A DNA stretch of 64,000 bases from positions 1,102,019-1,166,018 of the forward strand of contig VYZI01000075.1 of assembly GCA_013397695.1 (NCBI GenBank), written 5' to 3'. A model generated the notes under the pieces. The model saw nothing but the letters and a program-made list of their open reading frames with translations. It ran no database searches and was not told where the DNA came from. Position 1 is the stretch's first letter, and every line of letters starts with the position of its first letter. This stretch comes from Centropus unirufus (Eukaryota; Chordata; Aves; Cuculiformes; Centropidae). Positions 31,201 through 43,395 of the stretch are shown here, piece by piece. The translations under genes and the position numbers were made by a program.

Positions 31201-34200
31201 TGGTTTCTGAAAAGCTTTGAGCACGTGATTGTGGTGACACAATGCCCTGTCAGCTGTCTCTAATTCTGCTTGATTTTTTCTTTCTCTCCCTTCCCCGCCT
31301 ACTGCCTTGATCTAGATGGGCCTTACCACTTTAAAAGTAAAGTGGGACACAGGGATGTGGGAGAGAAGAGGAAAATTTTTGAACTCTCTGCCTTGTTCTA
31401 AATTAATTAGAGCCCAAACCACCTCAAATATGCGTGGAAAGCAGCTTAGAAAAAGCTCTCCACTGCTGCATTTGAATGCTGAAACTCAAGTTTATGAGGA
31501 ATGACAAGACAAATCCTGCATTAGAAGCTCTGTGTATGGTTTTACCCCGCTCCAAGTACACAGGAGGAGAAAATGTAAGTATTTACTGGGTTTCTAGCAC
31601 AAATGTGCACAACTTGCAGAACAGATTGACCCAGTGCTTGCCAATGGCTTGGGACACCAGCACAGCCGTGTGGCTCACTGGTTTGACTTTTCTTGGCTAT
31701 ATGAGGATTAAGAAGTTCCTGGAGGAAGGCTGCAGCAGTAACCTGCTTGGCATCCCCCTCTTTGATCCACCACTGGTATGAGTGCTGGCCCATGGCTGCC
31801 TTTGTTCCCTCCAAAGTTATGGGAGATCTCTACTTCCTTGTCCTGTTTTCTTTAGTTTCTCTAAGATGATTGCTTCCAGCATGGATATGTCCTGCTCCTC
31901 TTTGCAACCAAGACACTATCTCCCTCAGCCACTGTTTGATAAGCCTCTCTCCACAGCAGCAAGACCCTCTTTGGGTGAGCACTTAGCATCTAACTGCCTT
32001 CAGGGTGGCTTGTGCTTGCTGCCCAGCACCACCATTGAATGGGGAATGTGACAGTGCGCAGCAGCTTCAGATGAAACCCCACGCTTTCCAAAGACAGCAG
32101 AAGATCCCCAGCTGCAAGAAAAACCTGTGTGAATTCGCGTGGATCTATGCCAATTTACATCAAAAGAAAACCCAGATTATAAATGCTTGCACATGGATCT
32201 TTCCTAGATCAAAGTCCAGGCTTTTGAATTTAGTTAGGCTGTGCCTCTCTGCTGCCTGATTTTAGCATAGTGAGGCTCTTCAGGAGCCTCTTTTCCAGCT
32301 CCTCCAGTGTAACACGGCCTTCAGAGCTGTGGGGGTAACACCTTTTGCTTGTGGTCCTCCAAAGGGCTTTAGTATCAGCATGTAAGGAAAGCAGAAGCAG
32401 TATCTTATATAAATATGTGAAAAGTTTGTATCAAGACAGGAGATTAAAGCCAACGGCACATGAAAAGTGGTTTTTGTTAATGGCAGTCTTTCTGACCTAA
32501 TAAAACCTTTTTTGGCCTTACCATTTGCTTTTGGATTAAGAAACCACTCCCATTTTAAGGTGTGATGTAGCTTTTTGCAAAGTCTTGACTTCCCAAAGGG
32601 CTGTATGCACTACAGGCAGCTTTGTCCCCTAATACGTGTAGGTGGGGCTATTTAATGTTACTGGTGAAGACTGGATTGTATTTGCCTTTCACCAGTGTCA
32701 GGAGACTGAATTAAACTGTGCTTGCAATGTGGGTTTGGCTTGGGCTGCCCTCAGACTGGGTGGCAAGCCAGCTTTGCAGATGAAGCACTTTCATGCAAAA
32801 CTTCTGTGCAAACAAATCCAAGCAGTTTTTGCTTAAGAGAGGTCAATGCCAGCAATGGAGTAAAACAGTGTGCAGAGACCACCTGTGCTTTTTCTATATT
32901 AGAATTTCATAGCAAAGTGGATATTCTGCTGTCAAAATCCACATTTTCAGATTGGTGTTATATAGTCTTCTATCTGGTCTTCTCATACTGTTAATTTAGA
33001 AGTTAAGAGCTCCTAAGACCTTTCTTTCCTGACCTGCTAACATGCATAGTTGCAACAAATGCCTTATCATGTTAAGGATTTACTTAGAGGTTAGTTAGCA
33101 CATACTAAGACTGCCTGTTTTATTTTTCCTAGGAAAAGCAAAGCCTAAGGTCTCCAGGTGTCCCTGGATGTCAGCCATCTCCAGCTGCCACCTCTGCAGA
33201 ATTTTGTTGCACGTGGGGGTATCTCGCTGCTGCCATCAGACTGGCAGGTTGGAATCAAGGGCTCTTTGGAATGGCAATGAAGTCTAGGGCTGACATATGG
33301 GTCTGAGGATGGGATGGCTTCACACAGCCACTGCAGCAGATCCAGCTCTGGAAGACAAAACAGAGGTAAGATTTCCACGGTCTCCACACTGCCCATCATG
33401 AACAACACCGCCACCCTCAAGTGAACGCAACGTTGTTTGGGCAGTAATTCCCACCACCCCCTACAAAGCCAGGTCTGATGTGGCACCTCCGCCAGCAGCG
33501 TGAATTCACGGCTCCGGATGTCGCTGTATTGCTTCCCAGTACATGAGGCACCTGCTTGACTGATTTCTTTACCCTTGTCAGCGTTCAGAATAGCTGTGAA
33601 TCTATTTTAGCCAGGCAAGTCAAGTACAAGTTGTTTTTCCGTGCAGGTTGACTGTGTATAGCAGGACCGGCAGGGGAAAGCTGGATTTCTGGAGAGCAGA
33701 CCCTTAATGTGGGACTAAATCCTCACCCGCACTCTGATGCTGATTTTCTTCATTGGCTGCTCCTGAGTCTGCAGCCAGAGGAACGGTCTCCTGTGGAACG
33801 GCAGCTTTAGACAATTTTATTGGCTGATGAATCTCATCTTGCCTGGCCACCTTCCAGAAACACTGACTTGCCCGAGATGAGAGTGAGAGGAAGGTTGCTC
33901 TGCCTGGGGCTGTAAAGCAATTGTTTCGATACCAACATAACACCCATGCCTTGCTGCACAGTGAGTATATAAAGATAGGTCCGTATACACACAGATGTAT
34001 GCGTGAAAGTGCTTTATAATACAATTGCTGACACAATTAATTGTGCAGCTCCTGTGGACTGTGTCTCGTTTGCTGCTTAATTATGTGAAAATGTACTTGG
34101 TAAATTGCTCGCTGTCAGAAAATGCTCAATTAACTGTTGCAATGATATAAGTTGAAACACTGCATTTGTCTCCTTGTGTGATCATTCGCTGTGCTGCAAG

Positions 34201-36930
34201 ACATTGATTTAAGCGTTTTGCCAGGAGAGAACAAAATGCATCTGCAAGACGTTGCTATTAAAATGTTTTCTTCAGCTTTGTTCTTCTGCTAGGGGAAACT
34301 CAAAATACCAGAGCTGCTTGCTAATATTCGCCCAAGTCTTCTAAAAACTGCTGTTTAATCTTGCTCTTTCTTTTTTAAGGGCATCTTCTGTGAAGTTTGG
34401 TGCTATGGATTGTTTAGCAAGTTGTGCTCTACGACACAGCAAAAATAGGGCAGAGCTGAGGGAGACAAGGTTTTTAACGTAGCCCCCGAAGAGTGTGGTG
34501 CTCAAAGTGGCAGGTTACTGCATTGCACCTACATCAGTTGCAAACAGCTCTCCAGATGAACGTTTCTGGAAGAGACTCCAAAACTATTGCTACCTAAGGA
34601 ATTGATGGTTGTCCTGCAGCACTAGGACAGATTGAAGGAATGCAGCTTTTTAGACTGCAGCAGATCTACCGTGTTTAAATATGCAGCTAGAGCTGAGAGC
34701 ACGGCATACCTGCTGCTTCAGGAGTGGTACCAACTATTTTAAATGTCATTCTAACAACCAGCAGTGCCCCTGGTAGGCAGAGGGGAGATGGAAACTGACT
34801 TTTTGATAGCACTGGGAAGCAACCTTTTATCACTGTACTTGTTCAAAATACCTCCTTCTAATATTTCATCATTCTTTGTGGGATGAGCAAGAGAGGAAGC
34901 GGGGTGGTAGTGTTTTCTGCAAATAGATCCCTGCTGAGCTTAGTACAGGGACAACAGAGCATCCTCGGGGCTAAGACAAAGTATTAAATTAAAGATGAGT
35001 AAAGCTACACACAGTGCCCAAATACTTCCTGAGCTAGAACTTTCCATACCCTTGGGCTGTGCTTAACACATCTGTGTTGATGACAATGATGATTTTCTTT
35101 GTACTTCTTCCTGAGGGCCAAGAAGAACTTGAGCAGCTTCGTGATTTGCCTTGGCTAGAATAGCTTAACAATACCACACTGGCCTTGGGACACAAGGAAT
35201 TCCTTAAGGAAGCAGAAACAGATGGCATCATGCTAGCTATAGCCTCTTAAAATCACCAGCACCACAGCTGCCTTTCCAAGCTGTGGAAAAAGGATTTGAG
35301 AACTACAGGAAGAGGTCGGAGTGAGAGGACCAAGTTCTGCAGGTGGGGAAGAGGCGTGCACATTGATTTGCAGCTGTAGTTGTAAGGAAGAGTTCCCCTG
35401 TTATGCCCAAGTGGGGAGGAGTGGAGACCGTACTTGGTGCAACTCCTAGTTGTATTTCAGCTGCAGGAGGAAATACCCTTGTGGAACTGATTCCCATGAC
35501 AAGCGGAATGGCAGAACATGAAGTCGTGTAGCTCTATTATCAGCTGCTATAATGAGAGTGAAATAGGACCTTATCTTAACGAGAAATGATGCAGCAAATG
35601 TGCTCTAGTATGACTTTGGTGCAATTGCGCCAGGTGGCACTGACAAACTTTGGTGCTGTCTTCTAAACATTTGTTTTGTCTGCCCTGTAAACAGTGTCTG
35701 CTCCTGTGTTTTTGCTCTGTTCCTGCTCCCGTTCTTGCTGGCTGAGGTTTCTAGGGGAGATGTGGAAAGTTGACATTCACACTCATTGGGTTTCAAACAT
35801 CCCTTCTAGAAATCGCAAGCACTGCCATTACATGGAATGTGAAGCAGTGTCTGCAGAACAGAATTATCTAGTTTTATAGATGCGGTTGGAATTTCCTGAG
35901 ATCTTGTCATGGAAATTCAATTAGGGCTTCTTTCAGGTTAAGATTTAACACCTATGGAAAACTTAATATTGACAGATCAGCTTGGTACCCATTCACCCCC
36001 CTGGAAAGGTGTTTTGTAGTAATGTCTGACCTATCTGGGAAGTTGCAATCCGTGTCTGTTGTAGTTGTAATACTAAAAAAAGAAGGCAAAGAGAAGGAAA
36101 CTGTGTGTGAAGATGCGAGTTCCACTCACTTTAGGTTTAAATGATAAATAGTTGAAAGCAACCTGTGGTAGAAATGGAGCTTTACCACTAAGCTGGATGC
36201 AACTTACTTGAGGGAGGAGGACCCGTGGTCCTCTTGATCCCCCAAAGGTTCTTTGATACCCCGTTACTGCTGTGCTGAAGGTGTGTTTCCGCTAGACAAC
36301 AATCATGCAAAAGCTAAATACAGGCTGCTCTTTATTCATTCTCTGAGCGTTTAAATTCCCTCCAGGTGCCATGGAAGTTAAAATACAGGTGACTTCTGTC
36401 ACTGTCAAGCCAAAGGTGGAGGTGGCCTCACTTCGGACATGCTGGAATGGATTCCCAAGGAGCATTCTTTGTGCCTGCCCTGTGCCGGTGTGCTCTGTGA
36501 GCAGTCCTGGGAAGGGATCATGGCTCAGGACCCTAAGGCAGGGCAGGGGGGGAGGACAGGTCGTGTTGGTTGCATTGCCCTTTCCTGGTCAGTGACACAG
36601 CTCCTAGGAGTGCAAAGGCCATGACATCAGACAGCCTCAAAGAAGAATATTCCTGTTCTGCTGTCAGATGTCTGGTGGGGTGCTCTGCACCCCAATTGCC
36701 TCCCCTGGCCTTGTAAAAGGGCCAGTATTCTGTTCTCTTTTTTTTTTTTCTTGGAGTAGAGAAAAGATAAGGGCATTTCTAGCCCTTCTGCTTTGAGGGA
36801 GGAAAATGGAGAAAAGTGGAAAAATCTCAGAAGAGGAGGCAACTAAAAATATCAGAAAGCTTGTGATCCTTGCTAACGGTTATATTTGGTAATTCTGTAG
36901 GAATGGATCTGAGGGAAAGATATGGTGCTC
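28298..36930. other. Intergenic, no gene recognised
   Basis: Nothing with splice, domain or repeat-family support. Homopolymer runs near 29890 (T), 31110-31140 (pyrimidine-rich) and 36739 (T). The part about 34050-34280 reads like conserved non-coding DNA (TAAT-type and ATGCAAAT-like words), which cannot be tested without alignment. Confidence 0.55.
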
Positions 36931-36944
36931 AGACTTTTTAAAAA

Positions 36945-37162
36945 TTTATTTTAAATCATTTATTTGAAAATGTTTTGGTTTCAAATTAAGATGTGAGTGA
37001 AGAAAGTGGAAATACATTGATTTGTATTTTGACAGCCTAAAATAGCTTTCGTACAATGCCTTTACAATGCGTTACTTTAGAGTGTGGACTTGGAAATTAC
37101 AGTAGTGTTTTAAAGTACTTGAAATTCAGACTGACATGTAAACTGACTGCAGTGGGTTTATT
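36945..37162 (-). promoter_or_regulatory. Cluster of minus-strand AATAAA signals
   Basis: TTTATT on the plus strand at 36945-36950, 36959-36964 and 37157-37162 reads AATAAA on the minus strand. All lie within about 420 bases downstream of the stop of the candidate minus-strand exon, in AT-rich DNA, as a 3' UTR would. AATAAA is common by chance in such composition. Confidence 0.25.
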
Positions 37163-37361
37163 TTTATCTTGATTGGTTTTGTGTTAATTTGGATGTGCAT
37201 TTCCATTTCATTTTATGTGTATAAACACAGTCCTATTAACATGTACGTAAGGAGGAAGGTGGTAGGCAATGTGCTGGTATATATCAGCATATTACTGAGC
37301 CATAATAGGAAATATTTGTGATACTACCAATATCCATTTGTAAACCTGGTGTGCTGTGAAT

Positions 37362-37617
37362 TCATGCTAGGAGTGATAAGGCGTGAAAATGTTTATGCTC
37401 TGCGATACAAATTGTCGGATCAACAATGGGAACGAAAACTGGAATATTGTTCTTCAGTTTAATTACAGCCTGACAAATGGTGCATTCATTTTTCATTGTT
37501 AATAAGTGGCCCATATGGCATCTTTTGATCACATGCTCTGCAGCTTCTGCAACAGGAAGGCAGTTTTCAGGGAATACAGAACATAACATACAATCGGCTT
37601 TCTGAGCAGAAGGTTGT
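37362..37617 (-). CDS. Candidate terminal exon of an unrecognised minus-strand gene, Cys/His-rich
   Basis: Minus-strand frame ending in TGA at 37362-37364. It can be entered from an acceptor ...TTTTGTTACTCAAG at 37617/37618, or from a second, CTTCTGCTCAG, 16 bases further in. It encodes QPSAQKADCMLC, then PENC, then HVIKRCHMGHLL and NECTICQ. The spacing is C-x2-C-x6-C-x13-C-x3-H-x7-C-x2-C, with the CxxGH core seen in RING-like and zinc-ribbon folds. Downstream there are minus-strand AATAAA signals. I do not recognise the protein. Against it: no confirmed upstream exon, and a 75-codon frame starting at ATG can be chance. Confidence 0.25.
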
Positions 37618-37705
37618 CTTGAGTAACAAAATAGACGCTAGCAGAAGGTTACTTAGGTAGCTCTCCTTTTTCCAGTGCAAAGGTTTGGTGCATGTTACAT
37701 GATAA
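37618..37705. other. Short unassigned stretch
   Basis: Would be intron if the candidate minus-strand exon is real; otherwise nothing seen. Confidence 0.4.
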
Positions 37706-37750
37706 CTAGATAAACTATCTAGATAAACTATCTAGATAAACTAGATAAAA
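37706..37750. repeat. 13-bp tandem repeat (ctagataaactat)
   Basis: Two full copies of ctagataaactat, then ctagataaa and ctagataaaa. Simple AT-rich minisatellite. Confidence 0.88.
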
Positions 37751-40700
37751 ACAGGAATGTTTTTTCCCCACCAGCAAATTTCATTCTTTCACAGACTGCA
37801 TGAGGATGGTTTTTCCATGGTGCACAATCCAGATTCCAGGATGCCCGGCTTACAGGAACAGATAAAAACTAACCAGAGCATGGGGCTTTATTTAGAAAGC
37901 AAAAGAAAATTAATATTTCTTTGTGTGTGAGAACTATGCATTACAAAAACCAACCCCAATCTAATCCTCCCTTCCCTCAGAATAAAAGCAACCTGTTTGA
38001 CTTTAATCACAGTGTTTATCATACCTCTTAGAAACAAAACTGAAACCCGTAGCCACGACACCAGCTGGAGACATTCAGGAATATCTCCATGGAAATACCA
38101 TGTTAGAAAGCAAAGCTTGCTGAAGTTTGCTCATTATTGTCTTCAGAACATTGCTGCCAGGCAGAGAACTGGAGCTAGGTGACAACCAGTCTCCCTGTTT
38201 TCTAAACTCGCTGTCACAACAGATGGATGGGTGATAGGATCTCTCCAGAGCAGCTTGTCCTCCCTTACAGTTTATCTGGGACCTTCCAGGGGTGTTTTGA
38301 CCAGAAAACGATACTGATTTTGCACCACCCCATGTCTTTAATGTAATTTTATGTATTTACAGCACATGCGTGTGTGCATGCTTCTGTTTCCCTAAGCGCA
38401 AGAAATTTCCTCCCTCATGGTTTTCCTGTGATCCTTTAAGGAGCAAGTGATGCAGGAGAGAAGCAGTGAGGAGAGGCAAGAAAGCCCACCGGAGTAACTT
38501 TGGGAAAGCTTCTTCAGTAATTCAGTAAGTTTCTTCTTCGCTTATGACCACTCATAGCCTGCTGCACCACTAACAGCACTCCCAAAGTGGTTTGGAATTC
38601 TGGACTGACAGTTGTGAAGGACCAACTGCACAGACTCACCTCCGGCTCCTTGTAAGCAAAGATTTCTGCCCCCCAACCTTTCGCAAATGATGGGTACAAC
38701 ACGAGGGCTTAAATGCCAGGGCAGATGGTGCATTTCTATACCGTGCATCATTGTGTACGTGTGATGAAATGAGGCTGGTTAAGTGTGTCCAGATGGACTT
38801 TGCTTCTTTGATGAAGAAATCATTAAAGTGTGGCAATTTGTGGGAATCTAAGCTAAAATGAACTCTCAGTCTTAGGGGAAGGTGCAAAGTTGAAAAAACT
38901 GCTCTCCACACATGTAACTAATGTGGGGGAAACCCTTTAAAAGATTTTGTACTAATTCAAGTTACTGCTTCATGAAACTCAGAGATGTCACTTAAAACAC
39001 TGTGAAAACAAAGAGTGCTGTGAACTTTCAGCCAAACATTCGAGTGTTAATATATAAAATGCTTCCAAACATACCTAGTTTCTCCTTTTTAGGAAGGATT
39101 TTTTGAGGAGAATGTTCTATCTGTGGTTACACCTATAATTTTCAGGTTAGACAGAGGAATTATGTACTTGTTATTGTGTTTTCCCTTTAGAGAGTTCTGC
39201 TGTGTTTCATAAAACCAGATGACCAGTACAGATTTTAGGAGACATAATTTGCCACATGGAATATTTGCTGATCATTACCTCATGTCTTAGAGGACATAAC
39301 AAAAGGCAACTAACAAAAATGATGTCTGATGTGCTGTTCCAGACTGGGTGGAACAGTCTGCCATCTCCTCAGGTTCTTCTGAATTGTTGTAATTCAAGAT
39401 TGGGGTAAAATATTTAGAGTTATCAAAAGTATCTTTAAATCTGCTGACTTTCTAACCTTTTAAAGTGGCTTAGATAAGTGCCTTTACTTTAATCATCTTT
39501 GAAATGTCTTTCTAGTCCATCTTCCCTGAATGAGTAGAAAGTTCTTTATTTATCAAAAGTAAAAAGAGCTGATTGTAAACTGACTGAAATGTTTTCTGTG
39601 AGGAGTAAAGTTTGGAATTCACTTGCTGAGTTGATAAGATTATCGGGGACAGTAATGAGTAAATACCTCAAACTTTGTAGGATAAATGATCACTTTTGAA
39701 ACTAAGCACAGAGGGAAAACGCACTTGTCTCAGGAAGGGAACAATGGGCATTTGAATTATTCTTCCTTCTTCCAGAACCCATGCCAGAAACAAGAATTTC
39801 CCCAAGCAGTTTTATCACAGCACATTAGGTTTTGATGTTAAATGTTCCTTCCTGGGCTGCAAACCAAACCTCATTCCTCTTGCCCTTATTTAATATGGTA
39901 GACATAAAATTTTAATATATATATAAAAAAAAAGGAAACATTTCACCAACTTTTTAGCCCCCTCTGTCTGGGTGGAAGGACAAAGATATAAAACATGCAA
40001 ACATGACTGATTTGTTTTCAAGTTTATGATGCCATATGTCAGCTCCCACATATGAGCATCGCATCTTTCATCAGTGTCACAGAAAAATACCACAAAGTCC
40101 CTACAGGGATAGTGATTTCCGCATGGATGTGCAGGTAAAAAACTTGAGCTGGTTACGTCTGTGAGGTGTGTGTACACCCACTGCAGCAGCTTGCACCAAC
40201 ACTGCAGGTGAGGCACGTGGATGTGTCTTGGCAGTGGGTCCCTGCTTCATGCTGCTGTGAAGCTACTCTGGATTCTAGGAGGTTCTTGCATTTGTGTCAG
40301 GACTTTGCTTGGTGTAATGGCTGCAGTTCAGGCTTTCTCGGAACACCACAGAAATGCTCCAGCTGGTCCCAGGAAAAGCCTTCTCTGCGTGAAGTTTTGA
40401 AAAAAAGACCAGTTAGATTTCTGAAAAATAAAATTATCCGGGAAATAACACCAAGTAATCTGGGAGATGTCTTTCTAACTAGGCTTTCTTAATGATTGTT
40501 TCTTACTCTGCTTATTTGTATGCATTGAATCAGCCCTGCAGAACGATTTTCCTTGCTCTGGTTTTGTCTCAAAGAAGCCCAAAGTATAGAGTTGCCATTC
40601 ATACTTGCCAGAGATGAAATGTTAGTGTAATGTAATTTAACTATTGGCCAAGGTGGCTTAATTAGTGCTTACAGCTTGTCTTTAATGGGGGTTAGGGAGA

Positions 40701-42610
40701 TCTCAGGATATACAATTCTGTTTTGTAGTATCTTTCAATTTTTCTTTTACATCTTTCCACTCTAGCAGTGGAAAAAGAGCTCATGAGCTCTTTAGCTGTC
40801 ATATGACCGTATGGCTCCACAGGGGGACAGGGAAGGCTCTGTTCAAGAAAAGTCAATGCATTTGGAGCAGGACTCAGCAAATTAACTCCCCAGTTGTACT
40901 AAAGGCTGATCTGTGCCAACAGGGAGATCCTTATACAGTGGGAAGCAGCGCTGTGCTGATCTCAACAGAGCTACTTTGTTTGGCAACAGTTAAAGTTCTG
41001 CTCCCAAGGGTGTGTGATTCTCTCCTTATGCTCATGCAATTATCACTGTCTCCCCCTCTCCTCTCTGTGCCAGGGTGGAAGGTTTTTTCCTCTGTCTCCT
41101 CTCCTCTCTTTGTGGCCTAGCAACCCTGCAATGCACTGTTTTTCCCCTTGGTTTCCTTGAAGGATCTCCATGCTCACGTGGCAGGCTGTGTTTGTGACTG
41201 GGTATTGTTCCTCGTGTGAGCTGTGATGCCACAGGCTTGGTGGCAGGCAGTGAAAGCACAGCAACACTGGCTTTCCAGAAGCCTCACTGTCTGCAAAGGG
41301 GTCCCAGGACCGGTTTGCCCAAATCGGTCCATGCTGCCAGCTCACTGCTCACTTGGTTTGCCTCCACATACCAGGAGTGCAGTTTTCTCCCTGGAGCATG
41401 GGATATTGAGGAGGTAGGAGTTCCTCTGGGAAGTGCTTCCCTGTCAGCAGTGGCTCCTTGTGCTGTATTGAACTGGTTTGCTTCTTACAGATGGTAGCAG
41501 GAAAAGACCGGGATGCTGCTCTTGCTCAGTTTAGAATTTTAAAAGGCCTGGTCTGTTTGCCTAGCACTCCTTCTGTGTTTGTAGGTTAGACAGAACTCCC
41601 TGTGGGTCAGCTTTACGTCTTCAGCTGTGAATGTAGGTCAGCTGGCTGCTGCGTCGTGTGTTCCTTATCTCTAAAAGCACAGGCCCTCACACGCAGCTTC
41701 ACGGTACCTTGCATCTGCTTTTCTTGTAAGAAAGCTCATTCTTCTCACGTAGCGAGTGGTTCAGCTGCTCTTGTGACATTAGCAGTCCCGCCGGCATGGG
41801 GGAGAGTATTTGCTCTGGGGTCTTCCTGCCACTTCACTTTTTTTGTGAGGAGACACTGCTCTCAGCCCTGTTAATGAAAATAGTTGTGATAGGGGGAGAC
41901 AGTTGGTGCCTATAAATCAAAGTGAGTCCTTCATCTCTTCCGTGTGCTCACAGTCTGCCTCTTCTGATGCTGAACTTAAGATCTGTTCATGCCTGCATCC
42001 CAGAGGGCCCATCAGAGGTTTGAAGTCTAGATGTCAGAGCGATTCTCACGAGCTCCCAAGAAGCCAGTTGGGTTTCAGTTACACTGCTGAAGGACCTGCT
42101 CTTTCCTTCATAGCACACATTTGGTTTACATATCCCTCCTTGCAGACGCTAATCTTAGATAGGCCACTTAATACGCTTTGAATTTTTTAGCCCAGTTTCC
42201 TAAGACGTCAAAGCTTATGCAATCCTTGTGCAAAAGGAAAAGCCCCAAAAGGTTTCCCAAAAATACACCCAACGGGTTCATGAATTGGAAAATTTAAAAG
42301 TTTCACACTAAAGAAGATAGTGTGAAGGTAGAAGGTGGTGTGGAGTTCCCTTTGTCCATGGCTGCAGGGCAACTTGTCTGCAGTATTTACAAAGAAAGAG
42401 ATATGGATGAGGATATGGCAGTTACCTGGGAAAGGAGCATGGTCCCTTTTGTGTATCTTACATTTGTCTTCAACAAAGCAAATTTGTGGAGACATGAACA
42501 GTGCAACAAGCAAACCAAACTTAAACTGTTTGTAATATAGCACTCCCTCTATTCAAATGTAAGACAGGTTGACAACTTTCTTAGGGTAGAACTATCAACT
42601 AACAAAATCT
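37751..42610. other. Intergenic or intronic, no gene established
   Basis: Possible but unproven minus-strand exons at 38742-38870 and 38966-38999 are discussed in the findings. A run of alternating TA followed by A lies at about 39913-39934. No repeat family or RNA gene recognised. Confidence 0.5.
42302..42326. repeat. Perfect 9-bp inverted repeat
   Basis: ttcacacta, a 7-base loop (aagaaga), then tagtgtgaa. Perfect stem; no further context to give it a role. Confidence 0.85.
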
Positions 42611-42774
42611 NNNNNNNNNNNNNNNNNNNNNNNNNNNNNNNNNNNNNNNNNNNNNNNNNNNNNNNNNNNNNNNNNNNNNNNNNNNNNNNNNNNNNNNNNN
42701 NNNNNNNNNNNNNNNNNNNNNNNNNNNNNNNNNNNNNNNNNNNNNNNNNNNNNNNNNNNNNNNNNNNNNNNNNN
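42611..42774. other. Assembly gap (164 N)
   Basis: A run of N; the sequence is unknown. Flanking DNA is ordinary in composition, so the cause of the gap is not visible. Confidence 0.99.
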
Positions 42775-43295
42775 CTGAAGGGCATCCTTAACATCAGTCT
42801 GATCTGGTATGTCCTTTCTGGAGGACAGTCCAAATAAGTTCAATAGCTAAATAGTTGAAAAATGCAACTTCAGAATTTGGGACAGGATTTTGCCTGGCAC
42901 CACCTGTTGAGTTGTCACCAAAGCTAGCTGGGTTCACCACCCATGGACAACCAGCTCCCATGGCCAGGTATCAGTGACAATCCCTGATTGCTTCCAAAGA
43001 AAGAGTCATTCAAGATTTGTTTGATCGTAAATAAATACTTGGTGCTTGGAGGGAGCTTACTGTTTTCCTGCAGCAGAAAATCAGGCAATTTGGAAGTTTC
43101 CTGTAGAAAATAACAGGAGGATAAAATAGGGCTTCATAATGGAAATGATGTAGCATCAAATACAGTCTGTCTGTTGCCTCCCTATAAGAAACAAAATATA
43201 TTTTGTATCTGATGATAAATGTAAAAACCTTGTATATTTTTCCTATCCATAAAGAGTAAATCTTCATGAGTAACTCTGTGTATCTTAGCCCTCTT
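42775..43295. other. Unassigned, next to gap
   Basis: On the minus strand 43061-43100 is a 40-base stretch with a strong acceptor (TTATTTTCTACAG) and donor ACA|GTAAGC, open in one frame (ETSKLPDFLLQEN). It is too short to call an exon alone. Confidence 0.4.
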
Positions 43296-43395
43296 ATATT
43301 ACCTGGGGCCTTGAGCAGCCTGATCTAGCAGGAGGTGTCTCTGCCTATAGTTGGAGAGGGGTGGAACTGGATGATCTTTAAGGTCTCTTCCAAGG
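43296..43395 (+). mobile_element. CR1 retroposon 3' end, short
   Basis: 'ccttgagcagcctgatctag', 'caggaggtgtctctgcctat' and 'tggaactggatgatctttaa' followed by 'ggtctcttccaa' is the standard CR1 3' end (GAGCAACCTGGTCTAG... GGAACTAGATGATCTTTAAG). A 5'-truncated copy of about 100 bases. Confidence 0.85.

Noticed and set aside
39948..40204. Cys-rich minus-strand frame (39890-40216) as a further exon of the minus-strand candidate
   Set aside because: Acceptor context is poor, and the end phase does not fit the next candidate exon; it does not stand above other chance frames.
42208..42543. Overlapping plus and minus frames next to the gap as coding
   Set aside because: Both strands read equally protein-like, which shows that appearance alone is not evidence here.
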